Part shown: positions 8,171-16,594 of the stretch, one piece after another
Numbering within the stretch: position 1 is the stretch's first letter
How the letters are laid out: every line of letters begins with the position of its first letter
Assembly (NCBI GenBank): GCA_959018045.1
Contig: CAUEJN010000001.1
Span: forward strand, 1-64,000
Source of the DNA: an uncultured Butyricicoccus sp.
Lineage (GTDB): Bacteria; Bacillota; Clostridia; Oscillospirales; Butyricicoccaceae
Reading direction: 5' to 3'
Length of the DNA stretch: 64,000 nt
The notes under the pieces: generated by a model
The model's input: only the letters and a program-made list of their open reading frames with translations
The model's database searches: none
What the model was told of the DNA's origin: nothing
Position numbers and translations under genes: made by a program

Positions 8171-8673
8171 AGTTTTCGCCGGCCTTTTGAAAAAGGCCGC
8201 GGGTTCTTAGGGCAGAGCCCTGAGTCGGACTCCGCAGAGTCCGAAATACTCCATTGAAACCCGGTGTCCGACCCGGGTTTCAACCCAAAATAATTTTAAG
8301 CGCCGCCCGCAGGCGGCAAGACTCTCCCGCGGCCATTGGCCGCTCATGGGAAAGACCGTCCTTTCGGACGGTCTTTCCTTTTTCTTTGCCCAGACTGCGG
8401 CAGTCTGAACGGAGGGAATGCACGAACGGCAGGAGGGGGGAAAACCAACCCGGCAGGTTGGTTTTCCATAAGCGCACTTTGTGCGCGAAGCTTTTCGCGT
8501 CCTGAGGGACGCGATTATTTTTTTTGTTTTGGTTGATTTTCCCTCGCGGGAGATCGGGAAAATCAAAAGGAGATTCCGGACTCTGCGGAGTCCGGCCAGC
8601 CTGCGCGGCTGGACCGCGCCGGGTCGCAGACCCGGACCCGCTTGTCGCCTGCGGGCGGGATTGGTTCGGTGCT
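8171..8673. repeat. Palindrome mosaic R4
   Basis: Gene-free block between convergent genes. Words in order: GCCGGCCTTTTG/AAAAGGCC, the reverse of CTCAGGGCTCTGCCCTGAG, a GGACTCCGCAGAGTCC palindrome, the 30-bp GAAACCCGG palindrome (8254-8283), GGAAAGACCGTCC/GGACGGTCTTTCC (8349-8378), GGAAAACCAACC/GGTTGGTTTTCC (8439-8467), GCGCACTTTGTGCGC, a TGATTTTCCC/GGGAAAATCA palindrome, a second GGACTCTGCGGAGTCC, a CAGCCTGCGCGGCTG hairpin, GGGTCGCAGACCC and CGCCTGCGGGCGGG. It ends near TTCGGTGC (about 8665-8673). Confidence 0.85.
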
Positions 8674-8771
8674 GATCGTTTTTTGCGCAAAAAAAACAGC
8701 ACGGTTTTCCATGCTGCGTAAAATAATATTATTTTTTCTCAGAATCAAAAATCAGAACAGAACAATTCGCG

Positions 8772-10601
8772 TCAAATCAATCCCACATCATAAGTACGGA
8801 ACCAATGGTCAATTTGCAGCAGATACGCGAAGATCTGCGGCGTGCGCATGAGCTGACCATACCACGGCTCGGGCAGGTCGTTCGGGTGTTCCATGAGGTC
8901 TTCCAGAACATCCCAGCGGAAAAACTGCGGCAGGATGGACGTTTTATCGTGCATCTTCTCGCGCAATGCATCCGCGACAATCTGGGTATAAACAGGGGAG
9001 AAGGTCTTGGGATAGGGGCTCTTCTTGCGCCAGGTGATTTCCTCGGGCAGGTCGTTTTCGAACGCCTTGCGCACGATGCCCTTTTCCCGACCGTCCAGAG
9101 CCTTCATGCTCCACGGCATATTATAGGCATACTCTACGATGCGATGATCGCAGAAGGGGACGCGCACCTCCAAGCCGGAATACATGCTCGTGCGGTCTTT
9201 GCGGTCGAGCAGGGTTGCCATGAACCATTGCAGGTTGAGCACGAACATTTCACGCATGCGTGCGTCCTTCGGACTATCTGAGTCCAGCTTGGGCGCCGAC
9301 TGGCAGGTGCAGGCGTAATGTGCGCGGACAAACTCCTCGCCGTCGCGGATGAGGCCATCGTGCAGCAGCGACTGTCTGAGGGCGGTGGAGCGCGACCAGG
9401 GGAAGCAATCCTCGAACAAGATCTCCTCGCGGTGATACCACGGATAGCCGCCGAACAGCTCGTCGGCGCACTCGCCAGACTGGCACACGGTGAACCCTGC
9501 ATCCTTTACCGCCTGGCAGAACAGCAGCAGGGAAGAGTCCACGTCTGCCATACCCGGCAGGTCGCGTGCCTCGGTTGCGTCCAGCAGCGCCCGTGCCAGT
9601 TCGTCCTGTTCGAGCACGACTGTATGGTGCGTCGAGCCGATGGCGTCCACCATGGTCTGAATATACGCACTGTCGGAATTTGGTTGAAAAATACTCTTTG
9701 TAAAGTATTTTTCATTGTCCCGGTAGTCGACCGAGAAGGTATGCAGCGTCTCGCCCTTGGCATTCATCGCCCGCGCGGCCAGCATGGACAGGATGGACGA
9801 GTCCAGGCCGCCCGACAGGAAGGTACACAGCGGTACGTCGGACACCAGCTGTCGCTTTGCCGCGTCCTCGATTAGAAAACGGGTGTGTTCGATGGTCTGG
9901 TCGAGGGTCTCGGTGTGTTCCTTGGCGATCAGCTTCCAATACAGATGGTAATCAAGTCCACTCTCGTCAAACACCAAATACTGTCCAGGTGTGACCGATT
10001 GAATCCCGTGGAACACGCCCGAAAATGGCGGTCGTGCAGGCCCCAAGAGCAGGATGCTCCGCAGGCCGTCCTCGTCCAGCTGGGCGCGCATTTCCGGGTG
10101 GCACAGGATGGCCTTCTGCTCCGACCCAAACACCAACATCTTGCCCCGGCGGGCGTAAAATAACGGTTTCACCCCCAACCGGTCGCGGCACAGCGTCAGG
10201 CGGCGTTTATCCTTCTCCCAGATCGCAAATGCGTAAATTCCGTTGAGCTTTCCAAAGGCTTCGCATCCCCAGGCGAGGTAGGCGTGCAGCACCACCTCGG
10301 TATCTGAGTGTCCTCGAAATTCATGTCCAAGATCGGCCAGTGCTCGACGCAGTTCGTCAGTATTATATAACTCTCCGTTATATACTAAGACTGTATTGCC
10401 GTCCGGGCTGTACATTGGCTGACTGCCGCCTGCGGGGTCAACTACGATCAGGCGGCGGTGCACCAGCAACGCACATGCATCTTGATACGTGCCCTCGGCA
10501 TCCGGCCCGCGGCGCGTCAGTGCCTGCGCCATACGTCCGGGCAAATCGCTTAGTTCGCGCACGTCACGGGTAAAATCAATCGTTCCAGAAATTCCACACA
10601 T
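8772..10601 (-). CDS. asnB: Asparagine synthetase, glutamine-hydrolysing
   Basis: A 609-residue class II glutamine amidotransferase making asparagine from aspartate, glutamine and ATP. The mature enzyme would begin at Cys2 (MCGISG), the glutaminase nucleophile, with RRGPDAEG, YNGELYN and GHSDTEV lining the N-terminal pocket. The synthetase half carries the PPi-loop SGGLDSS at 263-269 and the AsnB-type GECADELFGGYPWY segment. Length and motif order are normal for AsnB. The ATG at 10601 follows AAAGGAGTG. It has its own promoter at 10629-10657 and converges on mosaic R4. Confidence 0.95.
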   Translation of the reverse strand: MCGISGTIDFTRDVRELSDLPGRMAQALTRRGPDAEGTYQDACALLVHRRLIVVDPAGGSQPMYSPDGNTVLVYNGELYNTDELRRALADLGHEFRGHSDTEVVLHAYLAWGCEAFGKLNGIYAFAIWEKDKRRLTLCRDRLGVKPLFYARRGKMLVFGSEQKAILCHPEMRAQLDEDGLRSILLLGPARPPFSGVFHGIQSVTPGQYLVFDESGLDYHLYWKLIAKEHTETLDQTIEHTRFLIEDAAKRQLVSDVPLCTFLSGGLDSSILSMLAARAMNAKGETLHTFSVDYRDNEKYFTKSIFQPNSDSAYIQTMVDAIGSTHHTVVLEQDELARALLDATEARDLPGMADVDSSLLLFCQAVKDAGFTVCQSGECADELFGGYPWYHREEILFEDCFPWSRSTALRQSLLHDGLIRDGEEFVRAHYACTCQSAPKLDSDSPKDARMREMFVLNLQWFMATLLDRKDRTSMYSGLEVRVPFCDHRIVEYAYNMPWSMKALDGREKGIVRKAFENDLPEEITWRKKSPYPKTFSPVYTQIVADALREKMHDKTSILPQFFRWDVLEDLMEHPNDLPEPWYGQLMRTPQIFAYLLQIDHWFRTYDVGLI

Positions 10602-10628
10602 AACTAGATCACTCCTTTTTTCATTGGT

Positions 10629-10657
10629 ATTCTATGCGCGGTGCGGCGGTTATGCAA
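10629..10657 (-). promoter_or_regulatory. asnB promoter
   Basis: Read on the reverse strand: TTGCAT (10657-10652), a 17-bp spacer, then TAGAAT (10634-10629), about 30 bp before the asnB start. A good sigma-A match. Confidence 0.6.
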
Positions 10658-10664
10658 CCGCCGG

Positions 10665-10958
10665 TCACCACGGTTCGCTCCAAAAGTCTTTGGGCGGACG
10701 GACTGACAAGATCCGACGCACCTGCCGCTCGGACAGGTGATAGGTCGCGCACAGCTGCGTTACCGTTGCCCCGTGCGCTGCATCCTGCCGAATCTGCCGG
10801 TTGCGGCTCGGTCGGTCAACGCCCTCAAGCTTGGGGATGTACAGCGTAGAGCCGCCGAACGCTCGGCACAACTTCCGCGCATTGCGTGTGCCGATGACCG
10901 CTTGCAAAGCAGCCAGGTTTTGCGGCGGCACAGCCGCGGTCGGTTTGACGGGTTTCAT
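10665..10958 (-). CDS. Mor/CD3324-like DNA-binding protein
   Basis: A 97-residue small regulator. The core GGSTLYIPKLEGVDRPSRN, RQIRQDAAHGATVTQL and YHLSERQVRRIL matches the C-terminal pattern of Mor-activator/CD3324-type proteins, in which the last segment is a helix-turn-helix. The ATG at 10958 follows CGGAGGG. It is transcribed away from the phage-like structural genes starting at 11389, in the position of a divergent regulator. Whether it controls those genes or is a resident host regulator is unknown. Confidence 0.65.
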   Translation of the reverse strand: MKPVKPTAAVPPQNLAALQAVIGTRNARKLCRAFGGSTLYIPKLEGVDRPSRNRQIRQDAAHGATVTQLCATYHLSERQVRRILSVRPPKDFWSEPW

Positions 10959-11388
10959 CGCAGACCCTCCGTTTCTTTGGGATATCTACATAATAACGCA
11001 TGGGTCGTCGATTGTCCAGACTTTTTTCAAACAAATGTTCGAGTAGCTTCGACAGAGCGGTCGGTCATCCGACGGAAAACGACGGCGTAAAACCAAACAC
11101 TACACAAGACAATTTTTCCCAAAATCTGACATGGGTCGTTTTTTGGGGGACAAAGACGGAAATATGCACAGGGCTGTGGATGGGCTCGTTTACGACCGAA
11201 AAAAGCTGCGGAAAAACCGCGCGTTCGGTCGTTTTTTTGTCCCTTTAGACCGACTTCATTCGACACAACTTCCACACCCTGTGGACAAAAATCTCAGACA
11301 TACGCCGGATAGACGATGTCATAAAACCGTGCTATGCTATTAACAACGAACACAAGTTCGAGCACTTTACGACAGGAGGTGAAACCTG
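10959..11388. other. Gene-free divergent intergenic region
   Basis: 430 bp between the Mor-like gene and the terminase genes, with no convincing ORF. It contains a strong structured terminator (11191-11238), a TGTGGA-rich patch (CTGTGGATGG at about 11173-11182; TCCACACCCTGTGGACA at about 11270-11286) and, at its right end, a near-perfect AGGAGGTGA ribosome site for the next gene. It probably holds the promoters of the module. Confidence 0.5.
11191..11238 (+). terminator. Strong hairpin terminator, possible end of a small RNA
   Basis: ACGACCGAA and TTCGGTCGT enclose an inner GCGG-AAAAA-CCGC hairpin and are followed by a T-run. No gene lies upstream on this strand, so the hairpin may end a non-coding transcript. 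Confidence 0.6.
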
Positions 11389-11709
11389 ATGGCCAATCGC
11401 CGGCAGGACGCAGCAGTCGAACAGGCGCTCTTCCGCAGTGCGGTCGGCGGCGTGCGGCCGGTCAGCAAGCTGTTTAAGGTCAAGCGCGTCGAGTACGACG
11501 ATCAGACCGGCAAGAAGCTGCGCGAGTACGAGGAGATCGTGCAGGGAACCGAGGAAGTCTACGATTCCCCGTCCACTACCGCACAGCAGTTCTGGCTCAA
11601 AAACCGGATGCCCCGCGCCTGGGGCGGTGAACCCGCCGCGCAGGACGATGAAGCCGAGGGCGGCGTCATCGAACTGCCTCAGCCCATGCCGCCCGAAACC
11701 GAATCCTGA
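11389..11709 (+). CDS. Terminase small subunit-like protein (C-terminal part only)
   Basis: A 106-residue protein. The segment VKRVEYDDQTGKKLREYEE followed by SPSTTAQQFWLKNRMPRAW matches the C-terminal region of Firmicutes phage small terminases, where a DTTAQxFWLKNRxPxxW motif contacts the large subunit. The N-terminal helix-turn-helix that binds pac/cos DNA in the family is missing, so the protein is about half normal length. It has an excellent ribosome site (AGGAGGTGA) and starts the virion-structure cluster. It could be a trimmed TerS or an assembly cofactor. The motif is convincing; its packaging role is inferred. Confidence 0.65.
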   Translation: MANRRQDAAVEQALFRSAVGGVRPVSKLFKVKRVEYDDQTGKKLREYEEIVQGTEEVYDSPSTTAQQFWLKNRMPRAWGGEPAAQDDEAEGGVIELPQPMPPETES

Positions 11710-11840
11710 CCCGGTTTTCCAAAATCACACATTTCCCGCGTTTTCCCGTTTTTGCAGGACATTATGTTACAAATTTCATATATGCCGATTCTTTAGCATA
11801 ATTATGCAAAACGGAAAACCATCGAAAGGAGGCGTAAAAC

Positions 11841-13178
11841 GTGGTGCTCTGGAGCCCGCAGAAGCGGCAGGAAATGTTCCTCTCCCGCTTCGAGGACGAG
11901 GCACTGTACGGCGGCGCGGCGGGCGGCGGTAAGAGTGAAGCGCTGGTGGTTGAGGCGCTGCGGCAGGTGCAGATCCCGCACTACCGCGCACTCATCCTCA
12001 GAAAAACTTACCCCGAGCTGTCCGAGCTCATCGACAAGTCCCAGCGATATTACCGCGGCGCGTTTCCCGCTGCGCAGTGGAGTGAAGCCCGGCACGAGTG
12101 GCGTTTCCCGTCGGGGGCGAAAATTAGTTTCGGCGCGATGCAGCACACAAACGACCGTTTTAAATACCAAGGCCGCGCCTACGATTACATCGCGTTCGAC
12201 GAGCTGACCCACTTTACCCAGGACGAATACCTCTATCTGCTCTCGCGAAACCGTGCGTCCGGCCCGGGTACGCGCGTCTATCTGCGGGCTTCAGCAAACC
12301 CCGGCGGCATCGGTCACGGATGGGTCAAGGCGCGGTTTTTGACCCCGGCGCCACCCATGCAGACGATATGGGAAGACGTGAGCATGCTCACACCCGACGG
12401 CACCGTGCTCAACGCAAAACGCAGCCGAATTTTCGTTCCCAGTACGGTTTTTGACAACCAAATCCTGCTCAAAAACGACCCTGCTTACGCTGCCCGTCTG
12501 GCAGCCCTGCCCGATGCGGACAAACGTGCCCTGCTCTACGGCGACTGGGACGCATTCGCCGGTCAGGTCTTTTCCGAGTGGCGCGCTGACCCCGCGCACT
12601 ACGCCGACCGCCGCTACACCCACGTCGTCGACCCGTTCCCCATCCCCAAAAACTGGCGCATCGTCCGTGGCTTCGACTTCGGTTACTCCCGTCCGTTCTC
12701 GGTCGGCTGGTGGGCCATCAGCCCGGACGGCGCTCTGTGCCGCATCCGCGAGCTTTACGGCTGTACCGGTACGCCAAACGAGGGCGTTCGCTGGGAACCC
12801 GCTCGCATCGCACGCGAAATCAAACAAATCGAACAGGACGACCCCAACCTCAAAGGCCGCACCGTGCGCGGCGTGGCTGACCCTTCCATCTTCGACGAGA
12901 GCCGCGGCGAGAGCGTCGCACAGATGATGGAGCGCGAGGGCGTGTTCTTCGACCGCGGCGATAACGCCAGAATCGCGGGCAAAATGCAGGTGCACCATCG
13001 ACTCGCGTTTGACCAGAACGGCATCCCCGGCTTGACCGTGTTCCATACCTGCCGGCACTTTATCCGCACCGTGCCTGCACTTGTGTATGATTCGACTAAT
13101 GTTGAGGACGTGAATACGTCGATGGAGGATCATATTTATGATGAAATGCGGTATGTTGTCATGGAGTTTTCGCAGTGA
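11841..13178 (+). CDS. terL: Phage terminase large subunit
   Basis: A 445-residue DNA-packaging motor. The Walker A-type P-loop GGAAGGGKS is at 24-32 and Walker B YDYIAFDE at about 114-121. A C-terminal RNase H-like nuclease region contains RGFDFGYSRPFSVGWW and GVADPSIFDE, supplying the expected acidic residues. The GTG at 11841 lies 8 nt after AAAGGAGG. The ATPase and nuclease halves look intact, with no frameshift. Downstream the operon is interrupted by a 650-bp palindrome mosaic before the portal gene, which is unusual in a phage packaging cassette. Confidence 0.92.
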   Translation: MVLWSPQKRQEMFLSRFEDEALYGGAAGGGKSEALVVEALRQVQIPHYRALILRKTYPELSELIDKSQRYYRGAFPAAQWSEARHEWRFPSGAKISFGAMQHTNDRFKYQGRAYDYIAFDELTHFTQDEYLYLLSRNRASGPGTRVYLRASANPGGIGHGWVKARFLTPAPPMQTIWEDVSMLTPDGTVLNAKRSRIFVPSTVFDNQILLKNDPAYAARLAALPDADKRALLYGDWDAFAGQVFSEWRADPAHYADRRYTHVVDPFPIPKNWRIVRGFDFGYSRPFSVGWWAISPDGALCRIRELYGCTGTPNEGVRWEPARIAREIKQIEQDDPNLKGRTVRGVADPSIFDESRGESVAQMMEREGVFFDRGDNARIAGKMQVHHRLAFDQNGIPGLTVFHTCRHFIRTVPALVYDSTNVEDVNTSMEDHIYDEMRYVVMEFSQ

Positions 13179-13835
13179 ATCGCTTTGCAGCGTACCCATT
13201 CCCGCCCGCAGGCGAAATGAAGCTTTCGCCAGCCTTTCTCGAAAGGCTGCGGGTTCTCAGGGCAGAGCCCTGAGTCGTGTCCCGCAGGACACGAAACACC
13301 CCTTTTGATTTCCCCGTCCCCCGCAAGGGGAAATCAACTTAACTTTCGTTTTTATCGCGTCCCGCAGGACGCGAAAAACTTTTGCGCGCCAGGCGCGCTC
13401 ATCAAAAACGCCTCCAGCGTTTTTGCATTCCGTTTGCACTTCATGCGAGATTCCCCGAAAGCTGCATCGCATGGGCGGGAACGGCAGGGGAAAACCAACC
13501 GCAGGTTGGTTTTCCATGAGCGGCCAAAAGGCCGCAAAAGAATTGCGCGACGCACTCGTTTTACCCGCGCACGGCGCGGGAATAAGGATAGTGACCTACG
13601 GGCTTTGGACGCGCTTTGAAACGAGAGTTTCGTTGATTCCGGCTTTGGCCGGAATCAAAGAGGGGATTTCGCGTCCTGCGGGACGCGACTCAGGGCAACG
13701 GTGCCCGCGTGTTAGGGCCTTGGCCGAACGAGTCGGCCACAGCCTTGCGGGAAAACGCCCCACAGGGGCCTTTTCGGATTCCGCAAGGTTCGAGAAAGGC
13801 TTGAGCGAAAGCTTCAATTAGGGGTGCGGTGATTC
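13179..13835. repeat. Palindrome mosaic R5 inside the phage-like module
   Basis: Gene-free block between terL and the portal gene. It holds an AAGCTTTCGCCAGCC/GGCTGCGG block, the reverse of CTCAGGGCTCTGCCCTGAG, a GTGTCCCGCAGGACAC palindrome, a TGATTTCCCC/GGGGAAATCA palindrome, CGCGTCCCGCAGGACGCG, GCGCGCCAGGCGCGC, GGAAAACCAACC/GGTTGGTTTTCC (13488-13514), the CCCGCGCACGGCGCGGG region, a TTGATTCCGGC/GCCGGAATCAA palindrome (about 13633-13658), CGCGTCCTGCGGGACGCG and a long variant word with GCGGGAAAACGCCCC. It ends at GGTGCGGTG (13823-13831). The words are the chromosomal ones, so the module shares the host's repeat family. Confidence 0.85.
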
Positions 13836-13862
13836 TTTTTTCAAAAGGAGGTTCTTTCTTTC

Positions 13863-15545
13863 GTGCAATCCAAAAAACACGTGATCGGCAAGGCTGAAGT
13901 CCAACGCGCAGCCGATTTACTCGAGGCCTACCGGCGCGGTAAGCAATCGCTCGACCGCCGCATCCTCGAAGATGAGCGGTGGTATCGCTTACGTCACGGT
14001 GCCGCTGTCCGCTCGGGTGAGCCTGCCCCGGCATCCGGCTGGCTGCTCAACAGTTTACTCGGCAAGCACGGCGACATGATGGACAACTACCCTGCGCCCG
14101 ATGTCTTACCCCGTGAGCCGTCAGATATGCAGGATGCAAAAACGCTGTCCCGCATTTTACCGGTCATTCTCGAACGGTCGGACTTCGAGGGGCTATACTC
14201 GCGCAATGCCTACCCCAAACTCCGTCACGGCACGGCGTGTTACGGTGTCTTCTGGGACCCCGAAGCCGAGGACGGACGAGGTGACGTACGGGTCACGGCG
14301 GTCGATCTTTTAAACCTTTTCTGGGAACCCGGCGTGCGCGACATTCAGGACAGCCGCAATCTGTTCCTGGTCACCCAGTGCGACAACGATCTGCTCGACG
14401 CGGCCTATCCGGCGTTGCGCGGCAAGCTGCGCGCGCCCGTGGACAGCGTAAACCAGCGCATTCCCGAGGATGTGCTCGATCGCTCGGGCAAGTCGCAGGT
14501 TGTGGACTGGTACTACAAAAAACGTCTGCCGAACGGCAAGACCATCGTACATTTCTGTAAGTTCGTCGGTTCGACCGTGCTTTACGCCTCAGAAAACGAA
14601 CAAATGTTTATGAGTCAGGGGCTTTACGATCACGGACAGTATCCCTTTGTGCTAGACGTGCTCTTTCCCCTCGAGGACAGCCCCGCCGGGTTCGGCTATG
14701 TCGATCTGATGAAGGGCACGCAGGGGTACATCGACCAGCTGGACGCGATCATCTTGAACAACGCCCGTCTGGCAGGTCGGCCGCGCTGGTTCTATCGCGA
14801 TGCGTGCGGTGTCAACGAACAGGAATTTGCCGACTTTACCCGCGATTTCGTCCACGTCACCGGCAGGCTCGACCCGGACGACCTCCGGCAGATCGAGGTC
14901 GAACCCCTGCCTGCGTTCATCTCAAATCACCTGCAAAACAAGGTCGCTGAGCTCAAGGAGACCAGCGGCAACCGCGATTTTGCCCAGGGCGGCACGAATT
15001 CCGGTGTCACCGCAGCCGCAGCCATCGCCGCTTTGCAGGAGGCAGGCAGCAAGCTTAGCCGCGACCTCATCAAGGGCAGCTACCGCGCGTTCACTCAGGT
15101 GTGCACGCTGGTCATCGAGCTCATCCGTCAGTTTTATGACGACAGCCGCGCCGTGCGCATCACCGGCGAGGACGGCAAGCCCGTATTCATGACCCTGGGC
15201 GGTCTGGCACGGCGCGACCGCCACGTCGCCTTCGACATTCAGGTACGCGCACAGAAGGCAAGTCCGTTTACCCAGATGAGCCGCAACGAACAGGCCAAGG
15301 AGCTCTATCGGCTGGGCTTTTTCCGTCCCGATCTGGCCGGTCAGGCGCTCATTGCGCTCGAAATGATGGACTTTGACGGCATCGAGACCGTCAAAAAGCG
15401 TATCGCCGCCCAGGCCGGTGTCCAGCAATCAGCGGTCAATCCACAGGGCACGGCATCGAATACCAAACAGGGCGCTCCGCTCACGGTCGCCCAGCAGCTC
15501 ATTCCAAAAACAGGCACGTCCGCAAGCAAGGCAGGGGAGGGTTAA
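13863..15545 (+). CDS. Phage portal protein (P22-like)
   Basis: A 560-residue protein matching the P22-type portal family of short-tailed phages: an N-terminal tether region with NSLLGKHGDMMDNYPAPDVL, the VTAVDLLNLFWEPGVRDIQD segment, and the helical crown region with DQLDAIILNNARLAGRPRWF and GVTAAAAIAALQEAGSKLSR. The portal forms the dodecameric DNA gate at one capsid vertex and docks the terminase. Start GTG at 13863 after AAAAGGAGG. The next gene begins 5 nt downstream, so it leads a tightly packed head operon. Confidence 0.88.
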   Translation: MQSKKHVIGKAEVQRAADLLEAYRRGKQSLDRRILEDERWYRLRHGAAVRSGEPAPASGWLLNSLLGKHGDMMDNYPAPDVLPREPSDMQDAKTLSRILPVILERSDFEGLYSRNAYPKLRHGTACYGVFWDPEAEDGRGDVRVTAVDLLNLFWEPGVRDIQDSRNLFLVTQCDNDLLDAAYPALRGKLRAPVDSVNQRIPEDVLDRSGKSQVVDWYYKKRLPNGKTIVHFCKFVGSTVLYASENEQMFMSQGLYDHGQYPFVLDVLFPLEDSPAGFGYVDLMKGTQGYIDQLDAIILNNARLAGRPRWFYRDACGVNEQEFADFTRDFVHVTGRLDPDDLRQIEVEPLPAFISNHLQNKVAELKETSGNRDFAQGGTNSGVTAAAAIAALQEAGSKLSRDLIKGSYRAFTQVCTLVIELIRQFYDDSRAVRITGEDGKPVFMTLGGLARRDRHVAFDIQVRAQKASPFTQMSRNEQAKELYRLGFFRPDLAGQALIALEMMDFDGIETVKKRIAAQAGVQQSAVNPQGTASNTKQGAPLTVAQQLIPKTGTSASKAGEG

Positions 15546-15549
15546 CACC

Positions 15550-15888
15550 ATGATTATGATTTTCGCGGGCAGGCGGGACGACCGCTGCGCCCTGCATGTC
15601 GCCGGTCACGCCGGCTACGCAAACAAGGGACAGGACATCGTCTGCGCCGCCGTCAGCACACTGGTCAATACCCTGGCCAGTGCCCTCGCTGCCTTCGACT
15701 GCCGCGGCTTCCACGCCAAGCTCCAGCCCGGTGACGCGCGCATCACCTGTGCCGCCAGCGGCGCGACCGACGTACTGTTCTACGCCGCCGTCATCGGTCT
15801 GGCGCAGCTGCAGAACACCTATCCAAATTACATCCAGATGCGCACCGAAGGGTATTTCTGTGCCGATCGAGAGGAGGAATCCGTTTGA
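15550..15888 (+). CDS. Prp-family cysteine protease, phage-encoded
   Basis: A 112-residue protease of the ribosomal-processing Prp family. The catalytic pair is conserved: His20 in GHAGYA and Cys32 in DIVCAAVS, 12 residues apart as in Staphylococcus aureus Prp (His22/Cys34). Prp removes the N-terminal extension of ribosomal protein L27, and the host enzyme is also known to trim capsid and scaffold proteins of phage 80alpha. Here the gene lies between portal and scaffold-like genes, which points to prohead maturation. The major capsid protein two genes downstream has a Prp-site-like N-terminus (YQLFA). ATG at 15550 follows GGAGGG. Confidence 0.82.
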   Translation: MIMIFAGRRDDRCALHVAGHAGYANKGQDIVCAAVSTLVNTLASALAAFDCRGFHAKLQPGDARITCAASGATDVLFYAAVIGLAQLQNTYPNYIQMRTEGYFCADREEESV

Positions 15889-16559
15889 AACAGTCCGTAA
15901 AATCCGACCCGTCCCGCGAGCGCCGCTTCCGCGCCCTCATTCAGGGCGAATTCCGACCGGAATTCAACCGCGAAGTCGCCATCGCCGTGCGCCGCGCGCT
16001 GCGGCAGGCGCGTGCCAAGCAGCAGGGCGTGTCCGATGAAACGGGAAAGCCCGCGCTGCCCGTGCGTCTGGCAGCGGGTGACCGTCCGACAGGCGAGGGC
16101 ATGCGTCCGGGTGCTGACTCCATGCATCAGGGTGTCGACCCGGTTCGTCCGGGCGAGCAGCCCGATGAGCGTGTGCGCCAGACCGTGCACGATGCGCTCG
16201 TGCGTGCGCAGTACAAGGTCTGGCAGGCGCAGGAGGCCGAGGCCAAGCGGCGTTATCCCGCCATGTCGCTCGAGCGGGAGCTGCAAAACCCCGACTTCGT
16301 CCGTCTGCTCACCGACCCCAAGCGTCCCATGACCGTATGCCGCGCCTATGAAGCCGTCCACCTCGACGACATCCAGGCCGACATTGCACGCGAAGCAGCC
16401 GTGCGCACCGCCGTCCGCATGGCGGCGCTGTCCCGCCGTCCCCGCGAGAGCGGAGCCGCCCCGCAGGCCGGTCTGCCCATGCACTACGGCGCGTCCGACC
16501 CCAAATCCCGCGCCGAAATCGCACGCCGTGCCCTGCGCGGTGAGCGCATAACGCTGTAA
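15885..16559 (+). CDS. Scaffold-like phage protein
   Basis: A 224-residue, charged, helix-rich protein with Ala/Arg/Gln-rich stretches and a low-complexity proline/glycine centre. The segment YPAMSLERELQNPDFVRLL followed by PMTVCRAYEAVHLDD resembles the conserved C-terminal half of scaffold proteins paired with N4-gp56 capsids. The TTG at 15885 overlaps the protease stop (TTGA), indicating translational coupling. The position, just before the capsid gene, is the usual scaffold slot. It could itself be a protease substrate, although no LQFFA-like site is seen. Confidence 0.65.
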   Translation: MKQSVKSDPSRERRFRALIQGEFRPEFNREVAIAVRRALRQARAKQQGVSDETGKPALPVRLAAGDRPTGEGMRPGADSMHQGVDPVRPGEQPDERVRQTVHDALVRAQYKVWQAQEAEAKRRYPAMSLERELQNPDFVRLLTDPKRPMTVCRAYEAVHLDDIQADIAREAAVRTAVRMAALSRRPRESGAAPQAGLPMHYGASDPKSRAEIARRALRGERITL

Positions 16560-16594
16560 AAACATTCATTTTCCACACGAAAGGAGAAACATCT

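Noticed and set aside
8207..8721. Several short frames within mosaic R4 (and similar ones in R1-R10) starting MKPGVRPGFQ or alike
   Set aside because: They are translations of the 30-bp palindrome and neighbouring words; the same peptide appears wherever the word occurs and lacks ribosome sites.
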